64,000 nt of DNA from Saccharomonospora viridis DSM 43017 (GCF_000023865.1 NC_013159.1:3250001-3314000); one strand, 5' to 3'; positions 8,352 to 17,276 are shown, counted from the stretch's first letter. Notes: a model not told the origin generated them from the letters alone. Made by a program: numbers and translations.

Positions 8352-9329
8352 TCAGTTCGTCGAGGGGACGTAGCCGAGCTGCTTGTCCACGACGTTGCGC
8401 AGCTCCCGCCCTTCCCTCCAGCGGAGGAAGTTGTCGGTAAAGACCTCGACCAGCGCGTTGCGCCATCCGACGAAGTCGCCGGACATGTGCGCGGAGATCA
8501 ACACGTTCTCCATAGTCCACAAGGGACTGTCTTGTGGCAGTGGTTCCTGTTCGAAGACATCCAGGGCCGCACCCGAGAGCTGCCCCGCCCGCAGTGCGGA
8601 GATCAGGTCGTCGGTGACCATGAGCTCCCCCCTGCCGACGTTGATGAAACGGGCGCCCGGTCGCATCGCGGCGAACGCACGCGCGTCGAACATGCCCCTG
8701 GTCTGCTCGGTCAACGGCGCCACGGCGATCACGACGTCGAACTCGCCCAGATGCCGCGTGAGCTCCTCCGACGACACCACGGTCCCGAAGTCGGGGTCAT
8801 TCCCGCGAGCCCGCCGCCCCGCTCCGGTGACCTGCACCCCCACGGCACGCAGCAGGGAGGCGATGGCCCTGCCGATCGGCCCCGTCCCCACGACCAACGC
8901 CGACGTCCCGGCCACCCGTTCGGTCTCCCGATGTCGCCAGATGCGCTGCTGTTGCAGCCGCAGCGAGCCGGCGAAGTCCTTGGCGAAGGCGATGACCAGC
9001 CCGAGGACGTACTCCGCGATCGCGGCGTCGAACACCCTCCGCGAATTGGTGAGCACCACATCGCTGTCCCGCAGTTCGGGGAACAGCACCGGATCGACGC
9101 CGGCGCTGGCGATGTGCAGCCAGCGCAGCCGGTCGGCCGCGTGCCACGCGTCGGGTACGGCCCGGGAGCGGAAATCCCAGACGAACAGCGCGTCGGCTCC
9201 ACGCAGGGCGTCCGGGAGACCGTCGGCGTCGGTGTAGCGGACCGTCGCCGACCGTTCGATGGGGTCCATGTCCGGAGGACGTTCGTCGCCGCACAACACG
9301 ACGAGCACCGGACGATCCGTGCCAGCCAC
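8352..9329 (-). CDS. D-2-hydroxyacid dehydrogenase (NAD-dependent)
   Basis: A 325-residue oxidoreductase that would interconvert a 2-oxo acid and a D-2-hydroxy acid. The Rossmann motif is VVGTGPIGRAIA. The catalytic Arg is in NVGRGEL, the Glu in DVFEQEPLP and the His in LISAHMSGDF, all in the family order. The GTG at 9329 is chosen because a promoter with TTGACA, a 17-base spacer and TACCGT ends 6 bases upstream, implying a leaderless mRNA; in-frame codons further upstream would lie inside the promoter. It heads the operon with the amidase. A GATTGTNNACAATC palindrome overlaps its -35 box. Confidence 0.9.
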   Translation of the reverse strand: MAGTDRPVLVVLCGDERPPDMDPIERSATVRYTDADGLPDALRGADALFVWDFRSRAVPDAWHAADRLRWLHIASAGVDPVLFPELRDSDVVLTNSRRVFDAAIAEYVLGLVIAFAKDFAGSLRLQQQRIWRHRETERVAGTSALVVGTGPIGRAIASLLRAVGVQVTGAGRRARGNDPDFGTVVSSEELTRHLGEFDVVIAVAPLTEQTRGMFDARAFAAMRPGARFINVGRGELMVTDDLISALRAGQLSGAALDVFEQEPLPQDSPLWTMENVLISAHMSGDFVGWRNALVEVFTDNFLRWREGRELRNVVDKQLGYVPSTN

Positions 9330-9335
9330 GTTGAC

Positions 9336-9369
9336 ACGGTAAGCGAAATTTGTATGATTGTCAACAATC
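9336..9369 (-). promoter_or_regulatory. Promoter of the dehydrogenase-amidase operon with GntR-type operator
   Basis: On the minus strand the -35 TTGACA (9364-9359) and -10 TACCGT (9341-9336) are separated by 17 bases. The palindrome GATTGTCAACAATC at 9356-9369 covers the -35 box. The GTG start sits at the expected transcription start. The same palindrome recurs at 10199 and 18787, beside genes of one catabolic region. Confidence 0.75.
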
Positions 9370-9421
9370 CGAGGTTTCCCCCGGAGGCCCTTCCCGCAAC
9401 GAAGCCCTCGGAGGTCGAGCC

Positions 9422-10198
9422 TTGGATTTCGCGGCACTGGACATCCCCGGACTCGATGACCCTCTCGCGCCACGCGACATCGGCGTCATCGCCCCGTTGT
9501 CATCGCCCCGTTCGACCTCGCACTGGAGCGCGAATTGTGGCGCCGGGTGCCCACGGAGGTGTCGCTTCCATCTGGCTCGGACCCCGGATGAACCCGTCCC
9601 CGTCAGCATGGGGATGGCCCGCCTCGTCAGCAACTCGGCGCATCTCGCCGCGGCCACCCGCGACGTCCTCCACACCGAACCGGGGGTGGTGGCCTATCTG
9701 TGCACGTCGGGCAGCTTCGTCAACGGGGTCGACGCCGAGCGGAACCTGCGCGAAACCATCTGCGGAGCGGGAGCCCCCGACACCGTCACCACCTCCGGGC
9801 ACCGGCCGAAGTGCTGCGGGAACCCAACTTCGACCGAATCCCCCCCTCCTCACGCCCTACGGCGCGGACCTGACGGCGAAGCTTCGTGATTTCCCCGACG
9901 AGCTCAACGTGGCGACCGTGTCCAGCGACCACCTTGGACTCGGTGCGGCATCCGGAAGGTCAGCTACCGCACCGTCGCCGAACGCATCCTCGACGCCGAC
10001 CACGAAGCCGCCGAGGCCGTCTTCATCAGCTGCACGAATCCGCCCACGTACGACGGCATAGCCCCGCTGGAGAACGCGATCGACAAACCGGTGCTCACCG
10101 CGAATCAACTCACGATGTGGGCGCGCCTGAACCGGATGGGGTCACCGATCGTGGGGCCGGGCCGATGGCTTCGGGAGGTGTCCTCACTTCTCGAGTAA
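9422..10198 (+). pseudogene. Degraded maleate-isomerase/Asp-Glu-racemase family gene
   Basis: Several frames in succession encode pieces of one roughly 250-residue racemase-superfamily protein. A TTG start at 9422 follows GGAGG. The first piece includes DIGVIAP; then a tandem 14-bp duplication (GTCATCGCCCCGTT twice, 9484-9511) shifts the frame. An extra C near 9571 restores it, giving MGMARLVSNSAHLAAATRD and YLCTSGSFVNG with the first catalytic Cys. Further single-base changes near 9798, 9845 and 9950 shift it again. The C-terminal piece carries the second Cys (FISCTNPPTYDG), VLTANQLTMWARLNRMG and the TAA at 10196. With at least four indels it cannot make a full protein. The intact relative immediately downstream is its paralogue. 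Confidence 0.82.
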
Positions 10199-10212
10199 GA
10201 TTGTCGACAATC
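10199..10212. promoter_or_regulatory. Perfect palindromic operator GATTGTCGACAATC
   Basis: A 14-bp perfect palindrome immediately after the pseudogene stop and 17 bases before the TTG start of the racemase-like gene. A possible -10 (TAAGAT, 10196-10201) overlaps it. Its match to the sites at 9356 and 18787 and its place directly upstream of the gene pair that contains the GntR regulator suggest autoregulation. Confidence 0.75.
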
Positions 10213-10229
10213 CGCGCAGGAGGTGCTCG

Positions 10230-10979
10230 TTGACACCCACGCAGCAGGGGAACCGCACCGTCACGATCGGTTTCCTCTACCCCGACCACGCCGCCGAGGA
10301 CGACTACCCCTACGCCGAGAAGCTCCTCGGGGACACGGCGAAGCTCGCCGTGGAACACGTCTACGGCACCGACCTGCACGCGGTGGCCGAATTACTCGAC
10401 CTCGGCAGTCCGTCCCGATTGGCCGAAGGCGCTCGACGACTCCTCACGCACGATCCCGCGGCCCTGGTGTGGGCCTGCACGAGCGGCAGTTTCGTCTACG
10501 GCTGGGACGGTGCGCGGGAACAAATCGACGCGCTCTCCACCGCCGCGAACGGACTCCCGGCGTCGAGCACCTCGTTCGCGTTCGTGCACGCAGCCGAGAC
10601 CCTCGGCCTCCGCAGGGTGGCCGTCGCCGCGAGCTACCCACGCGACGTCGCCACGCTGTTCGCGGACTTCCTCGCCCACGGTGGCGTGGACGTGGTCGAC
10701 ATGTCCACCGCGGACATCGCCACCGCGGCGGAGGTCGGCCGGCTCCGTCCCGACGACGTGGTGGAGCTGATCGTCAGTCGAGACCGACCCGACACCGACG
10801 CGTTGCTCGTACCCGACACCGCCATGCGCACGCTCGCGTTGATCGACCCCCTCGAACAACGCCTGGGCAAACCCGTCCTCACCGCCAACCAGGTGACCGT
10901 GTGGGAGGGTTTACGACTCGTCGGTGTCCCGCCCCCCGTACCCGGACTGGGCACCCTGTTCCGAAGGAAAGGCACATAG
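10230..10979 (+). CDS. Maleate-isomerase/arylmalonate-decarboxylase family protein
   Basis: A 249-residue member of the Asp/Glu racemase superfamily, closest in layout to maleate cis-trans isomerase, arylmalonate decarboxylase and EutA-like proteins. The first catalytic Cys is present (VWACTSGSFVYG, Cys83). At the second Cys position, where the adjacent pseudogene has FISCTNPP, this protein reads LLVPDTAMRT, so the second Cys is replaced by Asp; ALIDPLEQ and VLTANQVTVWEG follow normally. It is therefore unlikely to be an ordinary two-cysteine isomerase. The start is TTG, 6 bases after AGGAGG. It is 2 bp upstream of the GntR gene and forms an operon with it. What it acts on is unknown. Confidence 0.83.
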   Translation: MTPTQQGNRTVTIGFLYPDHAAEDDYPYAEKLLGDTAKLAVEHVYGTDLHAVAELLDLGSPSRLAEGARRLLTHDPAALVWACTSGSFVYGWDGAREQIDALSTAANGLPASSTSFAFVHAAETLGLRRVAVAASYPRDVATLFADFLAHGGVDVVDMSTADIATAAEVGRLRPDDVVELIVSRDRPDTDALLVPDTAMRTLALIDPLEQRLGKPVLTANQVTVWEGLRLVGVPPPVPGLGTLFRRKGT

Positions 10980-10981
10980 GC

Positions 10982-11683
10982 ATGCTGGCCGACATCGAAC
11001 CTGTCAACCGGGAATCGACGGCGTCGATCATCGCCCGCCAGCTCCGAGACGCGATCATGACCGGCTCTCTGCCCCCGGGCACCCAGCTCGGGGAGGCCGA
11101 TCTCGCGGCTCGTTTCAAGGTCTCGCGTGGTCCGCTGCGCGAGGCCATGCAGCGGCTGGTGTCCGAGGGATTGCTGCGCAGCGAACCGCATCGCGGGCTG
11201 TTCGTGATCGAACTCGAGCCCGAGGACGTGCACGACATCTACTGGGTGCGTTCGGCCATCGAGAAGGCGGCGGCCCGACGCGTGGTGCACAGCCCCGAAC
11301 GCGAACAGGTGGCCGACACGCTCTCCGACACGGTCGCCGCGATGGCCAAGGCCGACGAGCGGGACGACCCCACCGCACTCGGCAGAGCCGACCTCGCGTT
11401 CCACGAGACGCTGATCGAGGCCTCGGGCAGTAAACGACTCGTGCGCATGGCTCGCACTCTGCTCATCGAGACACGCATGTGTCTGTCCGCGCTCCAGGAC
11501 ACCTACGACAAAACCCGTCAGGGCACCGACGAACGCATCGCCGAACACAACCGCATCATCGAGGCGCTACGCGACGGCGACGAGGAACGCGTACTCGCCC
11601 TGTTGGACGCGCACATGGAGGACGCGGTGCGACGTCTGGCGCCGGACATGCCTTCGCTGACGAAGCGCCCGGAACGGAAGTGA
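10982..11683 (+). CDS. GntR-family regulator, FadR/FCD subgroup
   Basis: A 233-residue repressor-type protein. Residues about 10-75 form the winged helix (IIARQLRDAIMTGSLPPGTQ, LAARFKVSRGPLREAMQRL, EGLLRSEPHRG). Residues about 80-215 form the all-helical FCD ligand-binding domain with metal-ligand positions in ADLAFHETLI, AEHNRIIEAL and LLDAHMEDA. FCD regulators usually bind small organic acids and palindromes of the TNGTNNNACNA type. Three near-identical palindromes in this region fit such a target. The ATG is 2 bp after the racemase-like stop. Likely regulon: the dehydrogenase-amidase operon, its own operon, and the divergent aldehyde dehydrogenase and aminotransferase operons (inference). 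Confidence 0.92.
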   Translation: MLADIEPVNRESTASIIARQLRDAIMTGSLPPGTQLGEADLAARFKVSRGPLREAMQRLVSEGLLRSEPHRGLFVIELEPEDVHDIYWVRSAIEKAAARRVVHSPEREQVADTLSDTVAAMAKADERDDPTALGRADLAFHETLIEASGSKRLVRMARTLLIETRMCLSALQDTYDKTRQGTDERIAEHNRIIEALRDGDEERVLALLDAHMEDAVRRLAPDMPSLTKRPERK

Positions 11684-11710
11684 GGCGACGCCGCTACTTC
11701 GTCCTGGCGT

Positions 11711-11792
11711 GCACGTCCGCTGATACACGTACAGAAACGGCGGACACGGCGACACAGCCTGCGGACACGGCGACACAGCCTGCGGACACGGC
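11711..11792. repeat. 21-bp repeat array, copy 2
   Basis: Two full inverted-type units and a partial third, each beginning TGCGGACACGGCGACACAGC or one base different, start at 11739, 11760 and 11781. A degenerate opposite-orientation unit (GCACGTCCGC) is at 11711. It lies between the GntR stop and the terminator at 11796, in a convergent intergenic region. Confidence 0.85.
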
Positions 11793-11795
11793 TAC

Positions 11796-11823
11796 GCCGC
11801 GGTGGGGGTTCTCCCACCGCGGC
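11796..11823. terminator. Stem-loop terminator between GntR and P-type ATPase genes
   Basis: An 11-bp perfect stem, GCCGCGGTGGG paired with CCCACCGCGGC, with a 6-base loop. It is placed 3 bp from the stop of the convergent ATPase gene and directly abuts repeat array 2. Confidence 0.75.
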
Positions 11824-11826
11824 ACC

Positions 11827-14800
11827 TCAGCCGAATAGCGCTCCCAAAGCCGTGGCCGTCGTCGCACTGCCCAAGGCGATCCCCCACCCGACCGGGCCGA
11901 GCGGGGTACAGCCGAAGAACTGGCTCGCGCCCGGCGTCTGCACCAACGCCGCCAGCACCGCCGCCGAACCGAGTCCGCTGGCGAGCACGGCCGGATTACG
12001 CCACCCCTGCGTCAGGGTCTGCCCCAACTGGGTACCGACCAAGGCGGCCAGGGCCACGGTGCTGGCTCTGCGCCTACGGCCGGTGAACCGCGCGATCAAC
12101 CACGCCGCCGTGGCCCCGACGGTGGTCGTACCCGCCCGCACCCCGATCTCGCTGTAGAGCGGCTTTCCGAGAGAACTCTCCGGCCCTTCCCGCAACAGCT
12201 CGTCCATGGCCTCGGGGTCCGGACGCCGCGAGACGATGGCCATCGCGGGCGCGAGGTCGGTGAGCAGGTTGACCAGCAGTATCTGACGCGCGTTCAGCGG
12301 AGAACGACCCGTCACCGCCGCCCCGAGGACGTTGAACGCGATCTCGCCGACGTTGCCGCCCAGCAACACGCCGAGCGCCGAACGCACCGACGCCCACATG
12401 GCCCGACCTTCCACGATCGCGGCGATGATCGTTTCGAGTCTGTCGTCGGCCACCACCACGTCCGCCGCCGCCCGAGCCGCCGGTGTCCCCCGACCGCCGA
12501 GCGCGATCCCGACGTCGGCCAGCCGGATGGCGGGCGCGTCGTTGGACCCGTCCCCCGTCATCGCCACGGTCCTCCCCAACGCGCGGTAGGCCTCGACGAT
12601 CCGCACCTTGTGCGCGGGTGTACACCGGGCGATCACGTCGACCTCGGGCAGGATCTCCCGCAGCTCCGACTCGTCGAGATCGTCCAGTTCCGTTCCGGTG
12701 ATCACACGCGGCTCGGCGCCGACCCCGTTGATCTCGGAGGCGATCGCCTTTCCGGTGTCCGGGTGATCCCCCGTCAACATGACGGTGTGGACTCCGGACT
12801 CCCGAAGTCGCGCGACGGCGGGTCCCGCGCTGCCCCGCACCGGGTCGGTGATGGCGAGGAAACCGCGGAAGGTCAGGCCGGCCACCGCTTCCGGGTCGTC
12901 CCAATCGGCGGGGTCGGCGTCGGGACCGAATGCCCGTTCGGCCACAGCCAACACCCGGTGCCCCGAGCGGGTGAAGGCCTTCAACCGGCCGGCCAACCGC
13001 TTTCGGGCGTGGGCGTCCAGGTCACAACGCGGCAATACCTCCTCCGGAGCACCCTTGACGCTGAGCAATACCCCCCTGCGGGTACGGCCCACGGTGGCAT
13101 GGAAACCGCGGGAGGGCTCGAACGGCATCGACGAGAACTCCTCCCAACCCGACGCCCCCGACGCAGGCGTGAGGTTGATTCGCGCCCCCGCCTCGGCGAC
13201 CGCCCTGTCGGTGGCGTGGGGCAACTCCCCGACGTCCTGGGAGTGCGGGGTGGCACGCAACGCCGCGGCCAACACCGACCGCAGCGGTTCGGTCAGGGCG
13301 TCCACCCGCGACCGTTCCGTGCCGTTGTCGATCTCGTTCACGGTGAGCCTGCCCTCGGTGAGCGTGCCGGTCTTGTCGAAACACAGCACGTCCACCCGGC
13401 CGAGGGCCTCGATACTGCGTGGGTTGCGCACGAGGGCGCCCATACCGGCCAGTCGTCGTGCCGCCGCCAATTGGGCCACGTTGGCGAGGAACGGCAATCC
13501 CTCCGGCACCGACGCCACGGCCAGGTTCACCGCCGTTCCCAGACTGTCCCACAGCGGCACCCCACGCAGCAGTCCGGCTCCCGCCACCACCGCCGCGGAC
13601 CCGGCCGCCAACGGCAGGCTCTTCTCCGTCAGTTCGGCCAGCCGGGACTCCACCCCCGTGGTGGGCGCGGCCTCCCTGGCGATCGCCATACTGCGCCCGG
13701 CCTCGGTGTCGTCCCCGACTGCCACCACCACGGCCGTCGCCTGTCCCGCCGCCACGGTGGTGCCCTCGTAGACCATCGACGTGCGTTCGGCGACCTCCGA
13801 GGCGACCACGGGGGCGGACGTCTTGGTCACCGGTAACGACTCCCCCGTCAGGGAGGACTCGTCCACTTCGAAACCGGTGCACTCCACCACGCGGCAGTCG
13901 GCCGGCACCACGTCGCCGGCGGTGAGCGCGATGAGATCCCCCGGGACGAGGTCGTCGGCGGTGAGCACACGTTCCTCGCCGTCGCGCACCACGGTCGCGC
14001 TGACCGACGACAGGCTCAACAGGTCGGCCAGCTGACGTTCGGTGCGCAGTTGTTGGATGCTGCCGAGCAATGCCGACATGCCCGCCACAGCCGCCACCAG
14101 TCCCGCGTCCACCGGTGAGCCCACGGTCGCCGACAACGCGGCACCACCGGCGAGCACGGGTGTCAACGGGTTGGCCAGCTCGGCGAGAAACGCACTGCCC
14201 AGACTCGTGGGGGCCGCACGGGTGCCACCCCGTTCGGTCCTCCTGCGCTGCGCTTCCGCCTCGGTCAACCCGGTGGTGGGACACGCAAGTCGCTCCAGCA
14301 CCGTGGAAACCGGCATCGCGTGCCACGGCACGGTGTCGACGATCTCCACGGCGCTCGGTTCCCGAAGGCCCGCCGCGTGTCGACGGGCGTTGACGAGCGC
14401 GACGGCCGAACCGGCGTTCACCGCACGCATCGCCCGACTCGTCGGATTGGTGCGGGCGTCGCGCAACGCCGACATCATGCCCACCCCGGTGGCCGTCTGG
14501 CTGATCCGGATGCTTTGGGCGTTCATGGTCTTGGCCGCGGCGATCGATTCGATGAGCAACGCCGCGGTGCCCAGATCGTCCCCGACGAGCACGTCCGCAC
14601 CCCACGGCGGTGAGCCCTCGGTGTGTATCCCGGCGCCGCAGTCGGCCCGGCTCAACGCGTGACAGTCGTTGGACAACAGCAGTACGCCGTGCCCCTGGGT
14701 CTGCAGGTCGTACACGGTGCGGCCCGGGTCGTCGGTCTCGTGCACGGGCACCCGGCTGCGCCGAGCGGCCACGGTGAGCAGATGAGCGCCGGGCAGGACC

Positions 14801-15654
14801 TCCTCACGCAGCCCCACGACGGCGTGCAGGCGACGGTTCCGGCCCAGTCCCAGCACCTGTCTCGCGCCTCGGCGGAGGAGCCGGTCCCGTTCGTGCTCGC
14901 CACGGGGCCCGTCGAGCTCGCGAACGTCGAGTGGTCCCAACCACCATCCGCCGTCCACGGCGCCGGTGCCCAGCACCGGGTCCCCCGTTTCGGGCGAGTC
15001 GAACAGCCGCCAGGCCCGCTCGGCCACATCGTGCGGGTCGGCCTCCGGCAACGCGATCAGATCGGACAGGGTGAGCCGCCCCGTGCGCAGCGCGGTCCGG
15101 TCGAGGACCACGGCGTCGATGCGGTCCATGTGTCGTAACACCGAACGGTCCATCACCACCGTGCCGCGCCGTGCGAGTACACGTCCGAGCGCGCTTCCGA
15201 ACGCCGCCCTGGCCGTCTCGACGGGCTTCGGGATGGTGGACAGGCCGATGGCCATCGCCTTGCGTGGCCCCACGAACGGCAGTGCCACCGCACCCGCCGC
15301 GGCGCCCGCCTTCAACGCCGTACGTTGGTAGCGTTCGATCTCCCCCTCCGGGAGGGGGGCATGCCGTTCCTTGGGCAGCGCGTCCGCCTCCACGGCCTCC
15401 GGCCCGGTGACCACGCTCCGTTCGACGTCCCACCACGCGCGTTCCAACGCCCGGGCTTCTCGCCACTGTCCCGCACGCTGCACCACGTCCAGCAGGATGC
15501 TCCCGTTGCCGGCCGCCAGTCCCTGGGACACCGCTCCCAGCATCGAGGCGAACGAGTCGGCGCGGTTCTCACTGCGAGCCCCCCGCACCAGCCGTTCCTT
15601 CAGCACCGGATGGTGCTCGGACAACGACAGCAGCGTGGCGATCTCCGGAGGCAA
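11827..15654 (-). CDS. Cation-translocating P-type ATPase, CtpI-like; frameshifted from its N terminus
   Basis: The 1275-residue open frame holds the core of a large P-type ATPase like mycobacterial CtpI. Visible parts: actuator loop SSLTGESLPVTK; the ion-site helix motif SVPEGLPF (about residue 715), as in P2-type Ca2+/Mg2+ pumps; phosphorylation site CFDKTGTLTEG (about 760); nucleotide-domain VKGAPEEVLP; hinge AMTGDGSNDAPAI (about 1030); and C-terminal membrane helices. The long region before the actuator contains a second, degenerate HAD-like segment typical of the CtpI group. The frame begins at TTG with no ribosome binding site, because the natural N terminus is encoded in another frame just upstream (15665-16123). 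If the frameshift is real the gene may be inactive; the transported ion is unknown. Confidence 0.85.
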   Translation of the reverse strand: MPPEIATLLSLSEHHPVLKERLVRGARSENRADSFASMLGAVSQGLAAGNGSILLDVVQRAGQWREARALERAWWDVERSVVTGPEAVEADALPKERHAPLPEGEIERYQRTALKAGAAAGAVALPFVGPRKAMAIGLSTIPKPVETARAAFGSALGRVLARRGTVVMDRSVLRHMDRIDAVVLDRTALRTGRLTLSDLIALPEADPHDVAERAWRLFDSPETGDPVLGTGAVDGGWWLGPLDVRELDGPRGEHERDRLLRRGARQVLGLGRNRRLHAVVGLREEVLPGAHLLTVAARRSRVPVHETDDPGRTVYDLQTQGHGVLLLSNDCHALSRADCGAGIHTEGSPPWGADVLVGDDLGTAALLIESIAAAKTMNAQSIRISQTATGVGMMSALRDARTNPTSRAMRAVNAGSAVALVNARRHAAGLREPSAVEIVDTVPWHAMPVSTVLERLACPTTGLTEAEAQRRRTERGGTRAAPTSLGSAFLAELANPLTPVLAGGAALSATVGSPVDAGLVAAVAGMSALLGSIQQLRTERQLADLLSLSSVSATVVRDGEERVLTADDLVPGDLIALTAGDVVPADCRVVECTGFEVDESSLTGESLPVTKTSAPVVASEVAERTSMVYEGTTVAAGQATAVVVAVGDDTEAGRSMAIAREAAPTTGVESRLAELTEKSLPLAAGSAAVVAGAGLLRGVPLWDSLGTAVNLAVASVPEGLPFLANVAQLAAARRLAGMGALVRNPRSIEALGRVDVLCFDKTGTLTEGRLTVNEIDNGTERSRVDALTEPLRSVLAAALRATPHSQDVGELPHATDRAVAEAGARINLTPASGASGWEEFSSMPFEPSRGFHATVGRTRRGVLLSVKGAPEEVLPRCDLDAHARKRLAGRLKAFTRSGHRVLAVAERAFGPDADPADWDDPEAVAGLTFRGFLAITDPVRGSAGPAVARLRESGVHTVMLTGDHPDTGKAIASEINGVGAEPRVITGTELDDLDESELREILPEVDVIARCTPAHKVRIVEAYRALGRTVAMTGDGSNDAPAIRLADVGIALGGRGTPAARAAADVVVADDRLETIIAAIVEGRAMWASVRSALGVLLGGNVGEIAFNVLGAAVTGRSPLNARQILLVNLLTDLAPAMAIVSRRPDPEAMDELLREGPESSLGKPLYSEIGVRAGTTTVGATAAWLIARFTGRRRRASTVALAALVGTQLGQTLTQGWRNPAVLASGLGSAAVLAALVQTPGASQFFGCTPLGPVGWGIALGSATTATALGALFG

Positions 15655-16123
15655 CGGGGCCCCAGGGTGCGATGCGGGTGAACAGTGACATCACGACCCC
15701 CGCCGCATCGACGAGGAGTGTCGGTACCAGGCGGGTGCCGCGCAGACCGTCGGCGGGGTGCTGCGCCTCGTCCTCCGCGGCCATCTCCTCGGGTGAGCTG
15801 GGCGCCCGTTCCGCCTGTTCCGCGATCGCCGCGAGCTGTGACGGCTGGGGCCGCGGCTCGGTCACCTCGACGCACAGCCGCGACGACGGGGCGTTGACCC
15901 GCGCCCACACCACACCCGGGTGGGCCGACACGGCCCTCTCGATGCGCCGCGCGACCTCGGCACCACCCTCACCGTGGACCCCGTGGACCTCGATGTAGAG
16001 GCGTTCGGCCCTCGACGACACCCGCCGCGAAGCACCCACCAGTGACGCGACTCCCCGCGCCGTACCGATGGCGGCCCCGACGACGGAAAACGGATCGGGA
16101 AGAGGGATGCCGAGCACTCTCAT
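15569..16123 (-). CDS. N-terminal part of the CtpI-like ATPase, out of frame with the rest
   Basis: From ATG at 16123 this frame reads MRVLGIPLPDPFSVVGAA, then RLYIEVHGVHGEGGAEVARR and VWARVNAPSSRLCVEV, a heavy-metal-associated-like ferredoxin fold known at the N terminus of CtpI-type ATPases. It continues to SLFTRIAPWGPV. At the GGGGCCCC run (15656-15663) the homologous continuation PLPPEIATLLSLSEHHPVL is found one base out of frame, in the long downstream frame. Removing one base from this run would fuse the two into a protein of about 1430 residues. Past the run, this frame ends after about 30 unrelated residues. Sequencing error, true mutation or slippage are all possible. Confidence 0.75.
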   Translation of the reverse strand: MRVLGIPLPDPFSVVGAAIGTARGVASLVGASRRVSSRAERLYIEVHGVHGEGGAEVARRIERAVSAHPGVVWARVNAPSSRLCVEVTEPRPQPSQLAAIAEQAERAPSSPEEMAAEDEAQHPADGLRGTRLVPTLLVDAAGVVMSLFTRIAPWGPVASGDRHAAVVVRAPSGAEGTAGAGGSQ

Positions 16124-16184
16124 GCTGGCTGGTATGCCCCGGGCGGACCGAGCTGACACCCCGGCGGCAGCCCTCGGGGGGGGC

Positions 16185-17276
16185 TCACACGGCGGCGGCG
16201 ATGGCCGAACCGAGCTGTTCGGTGGTCGCTTTCCCACCGAGGTCGGGAGTGGCCACCCGTCCCTCGGCGAGGACCTGTTCGACCGCGGTTTCCACCGATC
16301 GGGCCGCTTCCGCCTCACCCAACTGGTCGAGCATCATCGCCCCGGCGAGTATCTGCGCCACCGGATTGGCGATGCCCCGGCCCGCGATGTCCGGTGCGCT
16401 GCCGTGCACGGCCTCGAACATCGACGGATGTGTCCGCTCCGGGTTGATGTTCCCCGAAGGGGCCATACCGAGCCCACCGGTGATGGCCGCCGCGAGATCG
16501 CTGAGGATGTCGCCGAACAGATTGGACGCCACGATGACGTCCAGTCGATCCGGATGCTGCACCATGCGCGCGACCAACGCGTCGATGTGACACTGTTCGG
16601 CCTCGACGTCCGGGTAGTCGGCGGAGACGAGTTCGAAGATCTCGTCCCAGAACGGCATCGTGTGGACGATGCCGTTCGACTTGGTCGCCGAGCAGACCCT
16701 CCGTGACCGCGTACGGGCCAGTTCGAACGCATAGCGCAGGATGCGCTCCACCCCGACCCGGGTGAAGACGGCTTCCTGCAACACGAACTCACCGGGCTGG
16801 CCCTGGTTGTGCCTGCCGCCGAGCGTGGAGTACTCGCCCTCGCAGTTCTCCCGGACGATCACCATCTCCAGTTCGTCGGCCCGACGACCCGCCAGCACGG
16901 ACGTCGTACCGGGCAGCAGCCGTACCGGGCGGAGGTTGACGTACTGCGAGAACGCCCGTCGCAGTGGGATCAACAGCCCCCACAGCGACACGTGGTCGGG
17001 CACCCCCGGGAACCCGACCGCGCCCAGCAGGATCGCGTCGAAACCGGACAGCGTCTCCACGCCGTCGTCCGGCATCATCGCGCCCGTCCGGGCATACCGC
17101 TCGCAGCTGTAGTCGAACTCCGTCCACCGCAGCGTGAAGCCGTGCCTGCTCGCCGCCGCGTCGAGCACCTTGACCGCCTCGGCGGTGACGTCCACGCCGA
17201 TGCCGTCTCCGGGAACGGCGGCGATGTCGTAGCTTCTTGCGGCGGTCCCGGCGCTCCTCTCCGTCCCCGGGTTCAC
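16185..17276 (-). CDS. Isocitrate/isopropylmalate dehydrogenase family, tartrate or D-malate dehydrogenase-like
   Basis: A 363-residue NAD-dependent beta-decarboxylating dehydrogenase. It shows IAAVPGDGIGVDVTAEA at the N terminus, the substrate region SLWGLLIPLRRAFSQYVNLR, VRENCEGEYSTLGGR, catalytic Lys in ATKSNGIVHTMPFWDEIF and metal-binding Asp in NLFGDILSDLAAAITGGLG. The absence of a leucine-biosynthesis neighbour and the LRPVRLLPG segment favour a tartrate/D-malate-type enzyme over LeuB. The GTG start overlaps the stop of the aldehyde dehydrogenase by 4 bases (GTGA), so the two are translationally coupled. It is the distal gene of the operon controlled at 18777-18805. Confidence 0.88.
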   Translation of the reverse strand: MNPGTERSAGTAARSYDIAAVPGDGIGVDVTAEAVKVLDAAASRHGFTLRWTEFDYSCERYARTGAMMPDDGVETLSGFDAILLGAVGFPGVPDHVSLWGLLIPLRRAFSQYVNLRPVRLLPGTTSVLAGRRADELEMVIVRENCEGEYSTLGGRHNQGQPGEFVLQEAVFTRVGVERILRYAFELARTRSRRVCSATKSNGIVHTMPFWDEIFELVSADYPDVEAEQCHIDALVARMVQHPDRLDVIVASNLFGDILSDLAAAITGGLGMAPSGNINPERTHPSMFEAVHGSAPDIAGRGIANPVAQILAGAMMLDQLGEAEAARSVETAVEQVLAEGRVATPDLGGKATTEQLGSAIAAAV

